The notes: generated by a model not told the origin, from the letters alone. A stretch of DNA of 64,000 nucleotides from an uncultured Aggregatibacter sp. (GCF_901873365.1 NZ_CABFLM010000082.1:1-64000), one strand, 5' to 3'; shown: positions 26,381 to 36,555, counted from the first letter of the stretch. A program made the numbers and translations.

Positions 26381-28810
26381 GTGACTATTTCATTAGATAA
26401 ATTCGCCGGTTGCCTGATTTTCAGCGGATTAACACTGCTCGTTTTACCGGATAATTGGCTTTTATCATGGGAAATGGGTGCCTATATCGCATTTCCGATA
26501 TTACTTATAATGTTACTGTGTTATTGCCTTAAATTAACGCGTTTATCCACCTTCCTTACCTATTGTTTATTGTGTTTAGTGCAACTGGTTTATGTACATT
26601 ACCCTGCCCTGTCACTTCTTCAACAAGCGGATAATATCGCCTATCTGCCGAACCCCCTTCACACCGAATTCACCGTGCAAGAAATATTACATCAACAAGA
26701 TTTTCAAACACTGGTCATTGTCGCCAAACTCGCTGAGCATTTGCCGGAACAGCGAATTTATGCGCAATGTAAAGCGCCACACAAAGTAAAAATTGGTGAG
26801 CGCTATGCAGGAGATTTACGTCTGCGCCCCCTTTCTTCTCGTTTAAATATGCACGGCTTTGATCGCCAACAATGGTACTTTAGTAAACGCATCACTGCGT
26901 GGGCAGAAGTGAAAAGTGCGGTCAAAATAGATCACGTTTTTTCATGGAGGCAAAACGCACTTCATCATGCGCTCAAGCAAACAGAACTGTTATCTCAACA
27001 AGGGTTATTATTAGCGCTTGGTTTTGGCGAACGGGCATGGCTTAAAAACGCCACATGGCAAATTTATCAAAAAACTAACACAGCGCACTTGATCGCGATT
27101 TCAGGATTACATATCGGCTTGGCGATGATGTTAGGCTTTGCCTTGGCACACTTACTCCAATTTACGTTTCCAACCCATTACATCACCCCAACCTTTCCTA
27201 TTTTCTGCGGCTTCATGTTAGCCCTGCTTTATAGTCAACTTGCAGGTCTGGCAATCCCCACGCTACGCGCCATCATTGCCCTTGCTTTGCTCTACGCTAT
27301 TCAGCATTTAAGACTGCATTGGACGGTGTGGCAACTGTTATTACGAGTGGTCGCACTACTGATTTTTATCGATCCGCTCATGTTGCTTTCCACCAGTTTT
27401 TGGCTATCCGTGGGCGCGGTCACCTGTTTGATTATTTGGTATCAATGTTTCCCACTCTCCTTATTACACTGGCGCGGCAAACCACTCACGAGTTCCCCTT
27501 GGCGAAAAGTGCGGTACGTTTTCGGTTTATTTCATTTGCAACTCGGTTTGCTTTGGTTATTCACGCCGATTCAATTGTTCTTTTTTAACGGCATTTCCTT
27601 AAACAGTTTTATTGCCAATCTTATTGCCGTGCCACTTTATAGCTTCATTTTAGTGCCGTTGGTGCTGTTTGCTGTGCTCACCCAAGGAAGCTGGAATACA
27701 TGGTGGCTTGCCAATGATCTGGCAGAAAAAATCACCGCACTTTTAGCCCCGTTGCAGGATCATTGGCTGGCTATTTCTCTTCCCCACAGTTTATGGATTA
27801 CGCTTGTTTTAACCGGCCTGTTTTTAGGCTTTCTTCATTACGTTTATAAACCCCAGAAACCCCTTTCTTCTACATTGGAATTAGCAAAACTCACTCGTTT
27901 AAAGGGATTTCACCTCGCTGCTGAACGCACTTTGAGTTTACCGTTACAAAAGACAATTTATGGCTTAGGTTGCGGATTGATTGTGTTTTGCAGCACCACA
28001 TTAGCGCACCACTACCTTTCCCGCCCAAATTGGCAATTGGATACCTTAGATGTGGGGCAAGGATTAGCCACCTTGATCGTGAAAGATGGCAAAGGCGTGC
28101 TATACGACACCGGCTCAAGTTGGGAAAGCGGCAGTATGGCGCAGTTAGAAATTCTGCCTTATTTACAGCGACAAGGCATTCAGTTGGAATGGCTGATTTT
28201 AAGCCATGATGACAACGATCATTCGGGCGGTGCTCGTGCGATGTTGAGCGCTTATCCCGACATTCAACTGACCACCGCTTCGCAAAAACGCTATGGCGAA
28301 AAAAACACGGCAGAAAACGACCGCACTTTTTGCCTTGCCGGCAAACAATGGGCATGGCAGGGCTTGCGCTTTACTGTACTCTCCCCCGATAACATCCTGC
28401 CCCGTGCGGAAAATCCCGATTCCTGTACGCTGCTCTTAACCGACGGCAAACACAATATTTTACTGACAGGCGATGCCGATCTCAGCGTGGAATACAACAT
28501 TTTACCCAAGCTAGATAAAATCCACGTACTACAAGTAGGACACCACGGCAGCAAAACCTCAACAGGAGAAGCATTAGTGCGCCACACACAGCCGGATATT
28601 GCGCTAATTTCCAGTAGCCGTTGGAATCCTTGGCATTTTCCCCATCAAACGGTTGTTGACCGATTAACGCGACACCATGCTCAACTTTATAACACGGCAG
28701 AAGCCGGACAAATCCGCTTATTATTTGAAGAAAACGACATCAAAATTCAAACGGCACGGGCGGAATTTTCGCCATGGTATCGCAGATTAATTGGCTTGAA
28801 GGGTAAATAA
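26381..28810 (+). CDS. comEC: ComEC/Rec2 DNA uptake channel
   Basis: Inner-membrane channel carrying one DNA strand into the cytoplasm during transformation. It has N-terminal membrane segments and an OB-like domain, then the competence domain with many membrane helices (about residues 200-500; HLIAISGLHIGLAMM is typical). The C-terminal metallo-beta-lactamase-like domain has SHDDNDHSGGA, LLLTGDADL and VGHHGSKTST. 809 residues. The start appears to be GTG 26381; no strong ribosome site is seen. A CRP-S site lies upstream, consistent with the uptake signals all over this genome. Confidence 0.93.
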   Translation: MTISLDKFAGCLIFSGLTLLVLPDNWLLSWEMGAYIAFPILLIMLLCYCLKLTRLSTFLTYCLLCLVQLVYVHYPALSLLQQADNIAYLPNPLHTEFTVQEILHQQDFQTLVIVAKLAEHLPEQRIYAQCKAPHKVKIGERYAGDLRLRPLSSRLNMHGFDRQQWYFSKRITAWAEVKSAVKIDHVFSWRQNALHHALKQTELLSQQGLLLALGFGERAWLKNATWQIYQKTNTAHLIAISGLHIGLAMMLGFALAHLLQFTFPTHYITPTFPIFCGFMLALLYSQLAGLAIPTLRAIIALALLYAIQHLRLHWTVWQLLLRVVALLIFIDPLMLLSTSFWLSVGAVTCLIIWYQCFPLSLLHWRGKPLTSSPWRKVRYVFGLFHLQLGLLWLFTPIQLFFFNGISLNSFIANLIAVPLYSFILVPLVLFAVLTQGSWNTWWLANDLAEKITALLAPLQDHWLAISLPHSLWITLVLTGLFLGFLHYVYKPQKPLSSTLELAKLTRLKGFHLAAERTLSLPLQKTIYGLGCGLIVFCSTTLAHHYLSRPNWQLDTLDVGQGLATLIVKDGKGVLYDTGSSWESGSMAQLEILPYLQRQGIQLEWLILSHDDNDHSGGARAMLSAYPDIQLTTASQKRYGEKNTAENDRTFCLAGKQWAWQGLRFTVLSPDNILPRAENPDSCTLLLTDGKHNILLTGDADLSVEYNILPKLDKIHVLQVGHHGSKTSTGEALVRHTQPDIALISSSRWNPWHFPHQTVVDRLTRHHAQLYNTAEAGQIRLLFEENDIKIQTARAEFSPWYRRLIGLKGK

Positions 28811-28851
28811 AGGTACAATGCGCCATTATTTTTGACCCAACGACAGATATT

Positions 28852-30603
28852 ATGACGCAAGATCAAGATCTTTCCACCCTGCAAACCTTCAAGCGATTAT
28901 GGCCGACCATTAGCCCTTATAAAACCGGTCTTATTGCCGCCGGCATTGCATTGGTGCTCAATGCGTTAACCGATTCCGGTTTAATTTTCTTACTTAAACC
29001 CTTGTTAGACGAAGGCTTTGGCAAGGCAGATGCCTATTTCTTAAAGCAAATGTCGGTTTTTGTGGTATTGCTGATCATTTTTCGCGGTATTTCCGGTTTT
29101 ATTTCTAACTATTGTTTAGCGTGGGTATCCGGCAAAGTGGTGATGACCATGCGTCGCCGTTTATTTAAACACTTAATGTTTATGCCGGTCGGTTTTTTTG
29201 ATAAAAACGCGACCGGAAAACTCCTTTCCCGCATCACTTATGATTCTGAAGTGATAGCCAACGCCTCTTCAGGTTCCTTGGTGACCATTGTGCGCGAAGG
29301 CGTATATTTGATTTCCCTGTTAGGCATCATGCTTTATACCAGCTGGCAACTGTCGGTTGTATTGCTGATTATCGGCCCGATTATCGGCGTGTTAATCAGT
29401 TTAGTGTCGAAGAAATTCCGTAATCTTAGCCGTAATATGCAAAACTCCATGGGTGATTTAACCTCCACCACAGAGCAAATGTTAAAAGGGCATAAAGTGG
29501 TACTGTCTTTCGGCGGGCAAGTTATCGAGGAAGAACGTTTCAATCAAGTGAGCAACGATATGCGCCGTAAAGGCATGAAAATGGCGGCGGCCGATGCCAT
29601 TGCCGATCCTGTGGTGCAAATCATTGCCTCCTTTGCCCTTGCCGCCGTGTTATACCTCGCGAGTTTCCCTTCCATCATGGATCAAAACTTAAGTGCGGGC
29701 ACATTTACCGTTGTTTTCTCTTCCATGCTTGCCTTAATGCGCCCGTTAAAATCCTTAACGAACGTCAACGCCCAATTCCAACGCGGTATGGCAGCCTGTC
29801 AAACCTTGTTCGGTATTTTGGATATGGAAACGGAAAAAGACACGGGTACGCATAAAGCGGACAATGTGAAAGGCGACCTTGAATTTAAAAATGTCACCTT
29901 TCGCTATGAGGGCAAAGAAGAACTTGCCTTGGATAATATTTCTTTCCACATTCCTCATGGCAAAACGGTGGCATTGGTGGGGCGTTCCGGTTCCGGTAAA
30001 TCTACCATCGCGAATTTAGTGACCCGCTTCTATGATGTGACTCAAGGTGAAATTCTATTAGACGGCGTGAATATTCAAGATTATCGCCTATCAGATTTAC
30101 GCGAAAATTGCGCCGTTGTCTCCCAACAAGTGCACTTATTCAACGATACCATCGCCAATAACATCGCTTATGCAGCGAAAGATAAATATAGCCGTGAAGA
30201 AATCATCAACGCAGCAAAAGCGGCTCATGCCATGGAATTTATCGACCATTTAGAAAATGGTTTAGATACCGTTATCGGCGAAAATGGCGCCAGCTTATCC
30301 GGCGGTCAACGCCAACGTTTAGCCATTGCTCGTGCCTTATTACGGAATTCACCGGTGTTAATTTTAGATGAAGCGACCTCCGCTTTAGATACGGAATCCG
30401 AGCGTGCGATTCAAGCCGCATTGGAAGAAATTCAAAAAGATCGTACCGTTTTGGTGATCGCGCATCGTTTATCCACCATTGAAAAAGCGGACGAAATTCT
30501 TGTCATTGAAAACGGACAAATTAAAGAACGCGGCAACCACCAAGCCCTATTGGCACAAGGCGGTGCGTATAAACAATTACACGGCATGCAGTTCAGTCAA
30601 TAA
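28852..30603 (+). CDS. msbA: Lipid A export ABC transporter MsbA
   Basis: Half-transporter that flips lipid A-core across the inner membrane. Six membrane segments in residues 20-310 are followed by an ATPase domain: Walker A GRSGSGKST, signature LSGGQRQR, Walker B VLILDEATSALD and H-loop IAHRLS. 583 residues against 582 in E. coli. 41 bases after comEC and 18 bases before lpxK, the conserved comEC-msbA-lpxK order. Confidence 0.97.
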   Translation: MTQDQDLSTLQTFKRLWPTISPYKTGLIAAGIALVLNALTDSGLIFLLKPLLDEGFGKADAYFLKQMSVFVVLLIIFRGISGFISNYCLAWVSGKVVMTMRRRLFKHLMFMPVGFFDKNATGKLLSRITYDSEVIANASSGSLVTIVREGVYLISLLGIMLYTSWQLSVVLLIIGPIIGVLISLVSKKFRNLSRNMQNSMGDLTSTTEQMLKGHKVVLSFGGQVIEEERFNQVSNDMRRKGMKMAAADAIADPVVQIIASFALAAVLYLASFPSIMDQNLSAGTFTVVFSSMLALMRPLKSLTNVNAQFQRGMAACQTLFGILDMETEKDTGTHKADNVKGDLEFKNVTFRYEGKEELALDNISFHIPHGKTVALVGRSGSGKSTIANLVTRFYDVTQGEILLDGVNIQDYRLSDLRENCAVVSQQVHLFNDTIANNIAYAAKDKYSREEIINAAKAAHAMEFIDHLENGLDTVIGENGASLSGGQRQRLAIARALLRNSPVLILDEATSALDTESERAIQAALEEIQKDRTVLVIAHRLSTIEKADEILVIENGQIKERGNHQALLAQGGAYKQLHGMQFSQ

Positions 30604-30621
30604 TTAACCTAAGGAGAAAGT

Positions 30622-31602
30622 ATGCAGTTTTGGTATTCCCGTTCGTGGATCACATGGCTACTCTGCCCTTTCTCTTTGTTATTTTGGCTGATTAGTACTC
30701 TTCGTCGAGCGCTCTTTCGCTTTCATGTCTTAAAATCCTATCGCGCACCGGTTCCCGTCGTGGTTGTCGGCAATTTATCTGTGGGCGGAAACGGAAAAAC
30801 ACCTGCGGTGATTTGGTTAGTTGAGGAACTCCGCAAGTGCGGTCTGAATGTTGGGGTGATTTCCCGTGGTTATGGTAGCCAAACGAAAACCTATCCTTTG
30901 TTGGTTACGCCGAGCAGTGATCCGGTACAAGCCGGTGATGAGCCGGTTTTAATTGCCACACGGACCCACGCCCCGGTTTGCATTTCACCAAATCGCCAAC
31001 AAGCCATCGAATGTCTATTACAACATGCGTCTTGTGATGTCATCATTAGCGATGACGGCTTACAACATTACAAATTACAGCGTGATGTTGAAATCGTAAT
31101 CATGGATGCTCAGCGTGGTCTAGGTAATGGTTTCTTGTTGCCGGCAGGCCCGCTACGCGAATTGCCGAGCCGTTTACAATCCGTCGATTTCATTATTACC
31201 AACGGCGCAGAAAATCAATACAGCGATGCGGTGATGCTGTTAAAACCACAATACGCCGTCAATTTAGTGACCAAAGCGCAACGTCCGTTAAATGAATTTA
31301 ACCACGCCACCGCTATTGCCGGTATCGGCAATCCGCCACGCTTTTTTGCGATGTTAGAACAACAGGGAATCACCTTAAGCGAAACTCAAGCCTTCCAAGA
31401 TCATCAGGCTTTTACCGCCTCTTTGTTTGATAAATTCGATAAAAATCAACCGCTCTTCATGACCGAAAAAGATGCGGTGAAGTGTCTCGCCTTTGCGCAA
31501 GAAAATTGGTGGTATGTGCTGGTAATCACGGAAATCCAAGGGGATAAAACACAGCTATTGATTCAAAAAATCGTGCAAAAGTGCGGTCAAAAATCAACGT
31601 AA
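30622..31602 (+). CDS. lpxK: Tetraacyldisaccharide 4'-kinase LpxK
   Basis: Phosphorylates the 4' position of the lipid A precursor at the inner-membrane face. An N-terminal membrane-associated helix is followed by the P-loop GNLSVGGNGKTPAVIWL, then ISRGYGSQT, AGDEPVLIA, VIISDDGLQHYKLQRDVEI and GNGFLLPAGPLREL. 326 residues. AAGGAGA lies 8 bases before ATG 30622. Confidence 0.96.
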   Translation: MQFWYSRSWITWLLCPFSLLFWLISTLRRALFRFHVLKSYRAPVPVVVVGNLSVGGNGKTPAVIWLVEELRKCGLNVGVISRGYGSQTKTYPLLVTPSSDPVQAGDEPVLIATRTHAPVCISPNRQQAIECLLQHASCDVIISDDGLQHYKLQRDVEIVIMDAQRGLGNGFLLPAGPLRELPSRLQSVDFIITNGAENQYSDAVMLLKPQYAVNLVTKAQRPLNEFNHATAIAGIGNPPRFFAMLEQQGITLSETQAFQDHQAFTASLFDKFDKNQPLFMTEKDAVKCLAFAQENWWYVLVITEIQGDKTQLLIQKIVQKCGQKST

Positions 31603-31608
31603 AACACC

Positions 31609-31788
31609 ATGAACAAACAATTATTGGATATCGTGGCTTGCCCAACTTGCCATGGACATTTGGAATACGATGAGCAACATCAACGTTTAATTTGTCGCAT
31701 TGAAAAGCTTGCCTACCCGATCAAAAACGGTATTCCGATATTATTAGCAGAACAGGCAGAAACATTAAGCCAATCAGAGGAACAATAA
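31609..31788 (+). CDS. ycaR: YcaR, Trm112-like UPF0434 protein
   Basis: A 59-residue gene, easily missed, in the 6-to-1 base gap between lpxK and kdsB. The translation starts MNKQLLDIVACPTCHGHLEY and continues with LICRIEKLAYPIKNGIPILL, the Trm112/UPF0434 zinc-ribbon-like family. E. coli has ycaR in the same place before kdsB. Of the family's four usual cysteines, CPTC and one later Cys are present. Function unknown; the product is assigned by similarity and position. Confidence 0.88.
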   Translation: MNKQLLDIVACPTCHGHLEYDEQHQRLICRIEKLAYPIKNGIPILLAEQAETLSQSEEQ

Positions 31789-31789
31789 C

Positions 31790-32563
31790 ATGACCCAATT
31801 CACCGTAATCATTCCCGCCCGTTACGCCTCCAGCCGTCTGCCGGGCAAACCGTTAGCAGACATTGCCGGCAAACCGATGATTCAACATGTTTTTGAACAA
31901 GCTAAGCAATCCGGCGCCAGCCGAATCATTATCGCGACCGACAATGAGCAGGTGGCAACCGCGGCTAAAAATTTTGGTGCGGAAGTGTGCATGACGGCAG
32001 AAAGCCACAATTCCGGTACAGAACGCTTGGCTGAAGTGGTGGAAAAACTGGCGATTCCCGACAACGAAATCATCGTGAATATTCAAGGCGATGAACCGCT
32101 TATTCCGCCGGTGATCGTCAAACAAGTGGCAGAAAATCTCGCCAAATACCCTGTTAACATGGCAAGCCTTGCGGTCAATATCGACGAGCCTGAGGAATTA
32201 TTTAATCCCAACGTGGTGAAAGTGCTAACGGATAAAGACGGCTATGTGCTTTATTTCTCCCGTGCAGTGATTCCTTGGGATCGTGATCAATTCGCGCAAA
32301 TGGATGGCGTGGCCAAATTGCAACTGAACACACAATACCTGCGCCACATCGGCATTTATGCTTATCGCGCCGGTTTCATTAAACAATATGTGCAATGGCA
32401 ACCGACCGCATTAGAACACATCGAAAAACTGGAACAGCTACGCGTGCTTTGGAACGGCGAAAAAATTCATGTAGAACTCGCCAAAGAAGTACCTGCGGTG
32501 GGCGTGGATACCGCCGAAGATCTGGAAAAAGTGCGGTCGATTTTGATAAAGAAATCACATTAA
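31790..32563 (+). CDS. kdsB: CMP-KDO synthetase KdsB
   Basis: Activates KDO with CTP for lipopolysaccharide core synthesis. Signature: VIIPARYASSRLPGKPLADI, GTERLAEVVEKL, IIVNIQGDEPLIPP and YFSRAVIPWDRDQF. 257 residues. One base after ycaR, last gene of the msbA-lpxK-ycaR-kdsB run. The final codons contain an uptake signal (AAAGTGCGGTC) in frame. Followed by the MITE-like repeat. Confidence 0.97.
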   Translation: MTQFTVIIPARYASSRLPGKPLADIAGKPMIQHVFEQAKQSGASRIIIATDNEQVATAAKNFGAEVCMTAESHNSGTERLAEVVEKLAIPDNEIIVNIQGDEPLIPPVIVKQVAENLAKYPVNMASLAVNIDEPEELFNPNVVKVLTDKDGYVLYFSRAVIPWDRDQFAQMDGVAKLQLNTQYLRHIGIYAYRAGFIKQYVQWQPTALEHIEKLEQLRVLWNGEKIHVELAKEVPAVGVDTAEDLEKVRSILIKKSH

Positions 32564-32570
32564 AGAAAAT

Positions 32571-32726
32571 ACTCCCCTCTTTAGAAAAGAGGGGCTGGGG
32601 GAGATTTGACAGACGGAATTAACGGAGAAAATAATGTGTTTCTCAATGCAATTAAGCAATTTATAATTTTGTATTGCTATCAGGAATAACAAATCTCCCC
32701 TAACCCCTCTTTAGAAAAGAGGGGAA
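32571..32726. repeat. MITE-like palindromic element, long copy
   Basis: Same arms as the copy at 5742-5840. Left arm starts ACTCCCCTCTTTAGAAAAGA and continues to GGGGGAGATTTG; right arm is its inverse, from CAAATCTCCCC to AAAGAGGGGAATT. The spacer between arms is about 85 bases here and 30 in the other copy. Each arm forms a CCCCTCTTT/AAAGAGGGG hairpin that could act as terminator for kdsB. It fills most of the 231-base gap before uvrC; the rest (32727-32794) holds the uvrC promoter region. Confidence 0.75.
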
Positions 32727-32794
32727 TTTGCTTTAAAAAAGCAAAGACGATAATGTTTAAAATCATTTCAATATAAAATCCAACTTAATCATTC

Positions 32795-34627
32795 ATGATG
32801 ACTTTCGACGCTAAAAAATTCCTCGCTAACGTACCGCACTTACCGGGCGTTTATCGTATGTATGACGATAGCAACACGGTGATTTATGTGGGTAAGGCGA
32901 AAGATCTGAAAAAACGCTTATCCAGTTATTTTCGCAAGCAGTTAAACAGCAAGAAAACAGAGGCGTTAGTGGCATCAATTCATCATATTGAAACCACGAT
33001 TACCACCTCGGAAACAGAAGCACTCCTGCTTGAGCACAATTACATCAAAACCTATCAGCCGCGTTATAACGTGTTGTTGCGCGACGATAAATCCTATCCG
33101 TATATTTTATTAACCAAAGAAACGCATCCTCGTATTACGTCTTATCGCGGCTCGAAAAAAATCCAGGGAGAATATTTCGGCCCTTATCCCAATGCCGGCG
33201 CGGTGCGTGAGACCTTGTCTTTGTTGCAAAAGCTGTTCCCTATTCGACAATGTGAAAACTCCGTATATAACAACCGCTCTCGCCCTTGTTTGCAATATCA
33301 AATCGGGCGTTGTCTTGCCCCCTGCGTAAAAGGTTATGTAACAGACGAAGCCTATGCACAGCAAGTGAATTTTGCCCGCTTGTTCTTACAGGGGAAAGAT
33401 CAACAAGTGTTGGATCATTTGGTCAAACAAATGGAACAGGCAAGTCAGCAACTGAATTTTGAAGAAGCAGCGCGGATTCGCGATCAAATTCAGGCGGTGC
33501 GCGCGGTAATTGAAAAACAATTTGTCGCCAACGATCGCCATGATGATATTGATATTATCGCCATCGCCTACCAACTTGGCGTGGCTTGTGTTCAGGTGTT
33601 GTTTATTCGTCAGGGTAAGATTTTAGGGAATCGTAGTTACTTTCCGAAAGTACCAAGCAATACCAATCTGGCAGAACTCACTGAAACCTTTGTTGGGCAA
33701 TTTTATCTACAGGCACACCAAGGCAGAACTATTCCGAATACCATTATCGTGGATCAAAAACTGGAAGAAAAAGCGGATTTGGAAACCTTGTTAAGCGACC
33801 AAGCGGGGCGAAAAGTTATCATTCAAGATCATGCCAAAGGTGATAAAAGCAAATACCTGCAACTTGCGCAAATGAATGCCAAAGCCGCGTTAGTGACCAA
33901 GTTAAAACAATCTACCTTGCAACATGATCGCTATGCCGCCCTGCAAGAATTACTCGGCATTGATGTTATCAAACGCATGGAATGTTTTGATATCAGCCAC
34001 ACGATGGGCGAACAAACTATCGCTTCCTGCGTGGTGTTCAATCAAGACGGGCCGCTAAAATCCGATTATCGTCGTTTCAACATCAGCGGCATCACCAAAG
34101 GCGATGACTACGCGGCTATGGAGCAAGCACTGTTAAAACGCTACGACAAAGATTTGGAAGAAGACAAAATCCCCGACATTATTTTTATTGACGGCGGCAA
34201 AGGGCAACTCAACCGTGCGCTACAAGTGTTTGAAAATCTCAAGGTAAAATGGAATAAAAACCGACCGCACTTAATTGGCGTTGCCAAAGGCGTCGATCGT
34301 CGTGCCGGCTTGGAAACCCTAATTTTAAGCAAATGGGATAAAGAATTGCATTTGCCATCGGACAGCCTCGCGCTCCATTTAATCCAACATATCCGCGATG
34401 AAAGCCACAACCACGCCATCAGCGGACACCGTAAGAAACGCCAACAACATTTCACCCAAAGTGGCTTAGAAAGCATCGAAGGCGTAGGCGCCAAACGCCG
34501 CCAAGCGCTCCTCAAATACCTTGGCGGCTTACAAGGCGTTAAAAATGCTACCCTCGATGAAATCGCCTCCGTCCCCGGCATTTCAAAAGCGTTGGCAGAA
34601 AAGATTTTTGAGACGTTGCAGCATTAA
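32795..34627 (+). CDS. uvrC: Excinuclease ABC subunit C
   Basis: Makes both incisions in nucleotide excision repair. Domain order: GIY-YIG nuclease near residues 16-95 (GVYRMYDDSNTVIYVGKAKD), UVR coiled region near 205-240 binding UvrB, RNase H-like nuclease with ECFDISHTMGEQTIASCVVF near 390-410 and FIDGGKGQL near 465, and tandem helix-hairpin-helix at the C-terminus (ASVPGISKALAEKIFETL). 610 residues. Start is the first of two ATGs; the ribosome site is weak. Confidence 0.97.
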   Translation: MMTFDAKKFLANVPHLPGVYRMYDDSNTVIYVGKAKDLKKRLSSYFRKQLNSKKTEALVASIHHIETTITTSETEALLLEHNYIKTYQPRYNVLLRDDKSYPYILLTKETHPRITSYRGSKKIQGEYFGPYPNAGAVRETLSLLQKLFPIRQCENSVYNNRSRPCLQYQIGRCLAPCVKGYVTDEAYAQQVNFARLFLQGKDQQVLDHLVKQMEQASQQLNFEEAARIRDQIQAVRAVIEKQFVANDRHDDIDIIAIAYQLGVACVQVLFIRQGKILGNRSYFPKVPSNTNLAELTETFVGQFYLQAHQGRTIPNTIIVDQKLEEKADLETLLSDQAGRKVIIQDHAKGDKSKYLQLAQMNAKAALVTKLKQSTLQHDRYAALQELLGIDVIKRMECFDISHTMGEQTIASCVVFNQDGPLKSDYRRFNISGITKGDDYAAMEQALLKRYDKDLEEDKIPDIIFIDGGKGQLNRALQVFENLKVKWNKNRPHLIGVAKGVDRRAGLETLILSKWDKELHLPSDSLALHLIQHIRDESHNHAISGHRKKRQQHFTQSGLESIEGVGAKRRQALLKYLGGLQGVKNATLDEIASVPGISKALAEKIFETLQH

Positions 34628-34712
34628 GACTTGCCACGCAAAATAAAGAATGATTTGCTAAAAAGATAATTTTTATGCAAAATCCGTTTATATTTATCTT
34701 GCTGGAATTCGT

Positions 34713-35186
34713 ATGCTTAACAAACCTAACTCGCTTCTACAGGCGTTTAAAGACTTATTGCGTCAAGAAAAATTCGGCTCGCAGAGCGAAATTGTGGCTG
34801 AATTGCAAAAACTCGGATTTCATTCGATTAATCAATCGAAAGTCTCCCGAATGCTCACCAAAGTCGGGGCGGTACGCACGCGTAATACTCGCATGGAAAT
34901 GGTGTATTGCCTTCCCACTGATCTCACCGTACCACAAGCCGCCAGTTCACTGAAAGATTTGGTGTTAGATATTGATCATAACAATATGCTGATAGTGATT
35001 CATACCAGCCCCGGCGCGGCACAACTCATTGCTCGTTTACTGGATTCGATCAGTAAAGCCGAAGGTATTTTAGGCAATATTGCCGGGGACGATACCATTT
35101 TTGTCACCCCAACCCGCGATACCGACATTCAGCGATTATTTGCCAAAATACAGGCATTATTTGATCATTCAAATGAATCCATTTAG
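34713..35186 (+). CDS. argR: Arginine repressor ArgR
   Basis: Hexameric repressor of arginine genes that also aids plasmid dimer resolution. The winged-helix N-terminus has GSQSEIVAELQKLGFHSINQ and SKVSRMLTKVGAVRTRN. The C-terminal arginine-binding domain has VIHTSPGAAQLIARLLD and GNIAGDDTIFVTPT. 157 residues. I see no convincing ARG box in the 85-base upstream gap. Usually paired with mdh; here it lies between uvrC and yfcH. Confidence 0.95.
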   Translation: MLNKPNSLLQAFKDLLRQEKFGSQSEIVAELQKLGFHSINQSKVSRMLTKVGAVRTRNTRMEMVYCLPTDLTVPQAASSLKDLVLDIDHNNMLIVIHTSPGAAQLIARLLDSISKAEGILGNIAGDDTIFVTPTRDTDIQRLFAKIQALFDHSNESI

Positions 35187-35192
35187 ACGCTT

Positions 35193-36083
35193 ATGAGAAT
35201 TCTTATTACCGGCGCAACCGGCTTTATTGGCTCGGCCCTCGTGCCGCAACTTTTGGCGCGAAATCATCACCTCACCGCATTCGTGCGCGATATTTCAACT
35301 GCGCAAGCCAAACTCCCCGCTTCTCCCAACATCGAATACATTAATACACTGGATTATTTTCAACATTTAGATCAGTTTGATGCCGTCATTAATCTGGCCG
35401 GTGAACCGATTTTTCACCGTCGTTGGACGGATGAACAAAAACACCGCCTAAAAGACAGTCGCGTTGCTTTAACGCAACAACTGGCGGACTTAATTAATCG
35501 CAGTACGACACCACCTTGTTTTATCTCAGGTTCCGCGACCGGTTATTATGGCGATGGTCAAGAGCAGGTTTTACATGAGAGAAGCGCACCGGCAATAAAC
35601 TTTATCGGTGAATTATGCCAAGCTTGGGAAGCAGCGGCATTACAGGCTCGCACGCGCGTTTGTATTATGCGAACCGGCATGGTCCTTGGCAAACAAGGCG
35701 GGGCGTTGGCTAAAATGATACCGCTCTATTCTTGTTGTCTCGGTGCGAAACTAGGTTCCGGGCAGCAATATTGGGCATGGATCGCCCTTGAGGATATGGT
35801 AAACGCGATGTTATTTTTACTCGAACACGATACTTGCCAAGGCGTATTTAATCTCGTTGCGCCACACGCCATTCGTCAAAAAGACTTTCACGCTATGCTA
35901 GGACGTGCGATGAAACGTCCTCAACAGCCCTTTGCCGCACCGGCATTGATGTTGAAATGTCTTCTTGGGGAACGCGCCTCGCTATTACTGGACAGCCAGC
36001 ATATTCAGCCTCAACATTTACTTGCGCAAGGCTTTCAATTCCGCTATCCGACATTGTCATCTTATTTGCCTGACCTGATTTAA
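35193..36083 (+). CDS. yfcH: YfcH, SDR-type epimerase family protein (TIGR01777)
   Basis: Extended short-chain dehydrogenase of the SDR39U1 group; substrate unknown. The nucleotide-binding start MRILITGATGFIGSALVPQL is followed by VINLAGEPIFHRRWTDEQK, SGSATGYYGDGQE, RTGMVLGKQGGALAKMIP and WIALEDMVNAM. 296 residues, the usual size. Six bases after argR, so likely co-transcribed. The last codons and the stop lie in the first copy of a 193-bp tandem repeat, so the final residues may derive from it. Confidence 0.88.
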   Translation: MRILITGATGFIGSALVPQLLARNHHLTAFVRDISTAQAKLPASPNIEYINTLDYFQHLDQFDAVINLAGEPIFHRRWTDEQKHRLKDSRVALTQQLADLINRSTTPPCFISGSATGYYGDGQEQVLHERSAPAINFIGELCQAWEAAALQARTRVCIMRTGMVLGKQGGALAKMIPLYSCCLGAKLGSGQQYWAWIALEDMVNAMLFLLEHDTCQGVFNLVAPHAIRQKDFHAMLGRAMKRPQQPFAAPALMLKCLLGERASLLLDSQHIQPQHLLAQGFQFRYPTLSSYLPDLI

Positions 36084-36554
36084 GCGTTGCTTCAAACGTC
36101 ATGGTGGATATTTATGGTCGCACAGTGGAAATTATCCCATTCCGCCAGAATACGCAGAGCCTATTATAGCGTGCAACTTGTTGCACGAAATCGTGAATGC
36201 CCGAAAGAGTTAAATAATGTTCCCTGTGTGGTGTGGTCGTGCATCAAGATGCACGCTACACACTGACCTGATTTAAGCGTTGCTTCAAACGTCATGGTGG
36301 ATATTTATGGTCGCACAGTGGAAATTATCTCATTCCGTCAGAATACGCAGAGCCTATTGTAGCGTGCAACTTGTTGCACGAAATCGTGAATACCCGAAAG
36401 GGTTAAATAACGTTCCCTGTGTGGTTTAGTCGTGCATCAAGATGCACGCTACGCACTGACTTGATTTAAGTGTTGCTTCAAACGTCATGGTGGGTGTTTA
36501 TGGTCTAACCGTGGACATTATCCCATTCCGTCCAAAGACACAGATCCTATTAGC
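36071..36554. repeat. 193-bp tandem repeat, about 2.5 copies, containing BIME-like palindromes
   Basis: Units start at 36071, 36264 and 36457 (TGACCTGATTTAAGCG type), an exact 193-base step with a few differences. The third unit stops after about 98 bases. Each full unit carries GTGCAACTTGTTGCAC (36171-36186 and 36364-36379) and, inverted, GTGCATCAAGATGCAC (36239-36254 and 36432-36447). These are the same palindrome pair as at 7133-7192. The region 36084-36554 has no credible gene. Confidence 0.88.
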
Positions 36555-36555
36555 A

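Noticed and set aside
36071..36554. 193-bp repeats as a CRISPR or rRNA-like array
   Set aside because: The units are contiguous with no spacers and contain REP-type palindromes.
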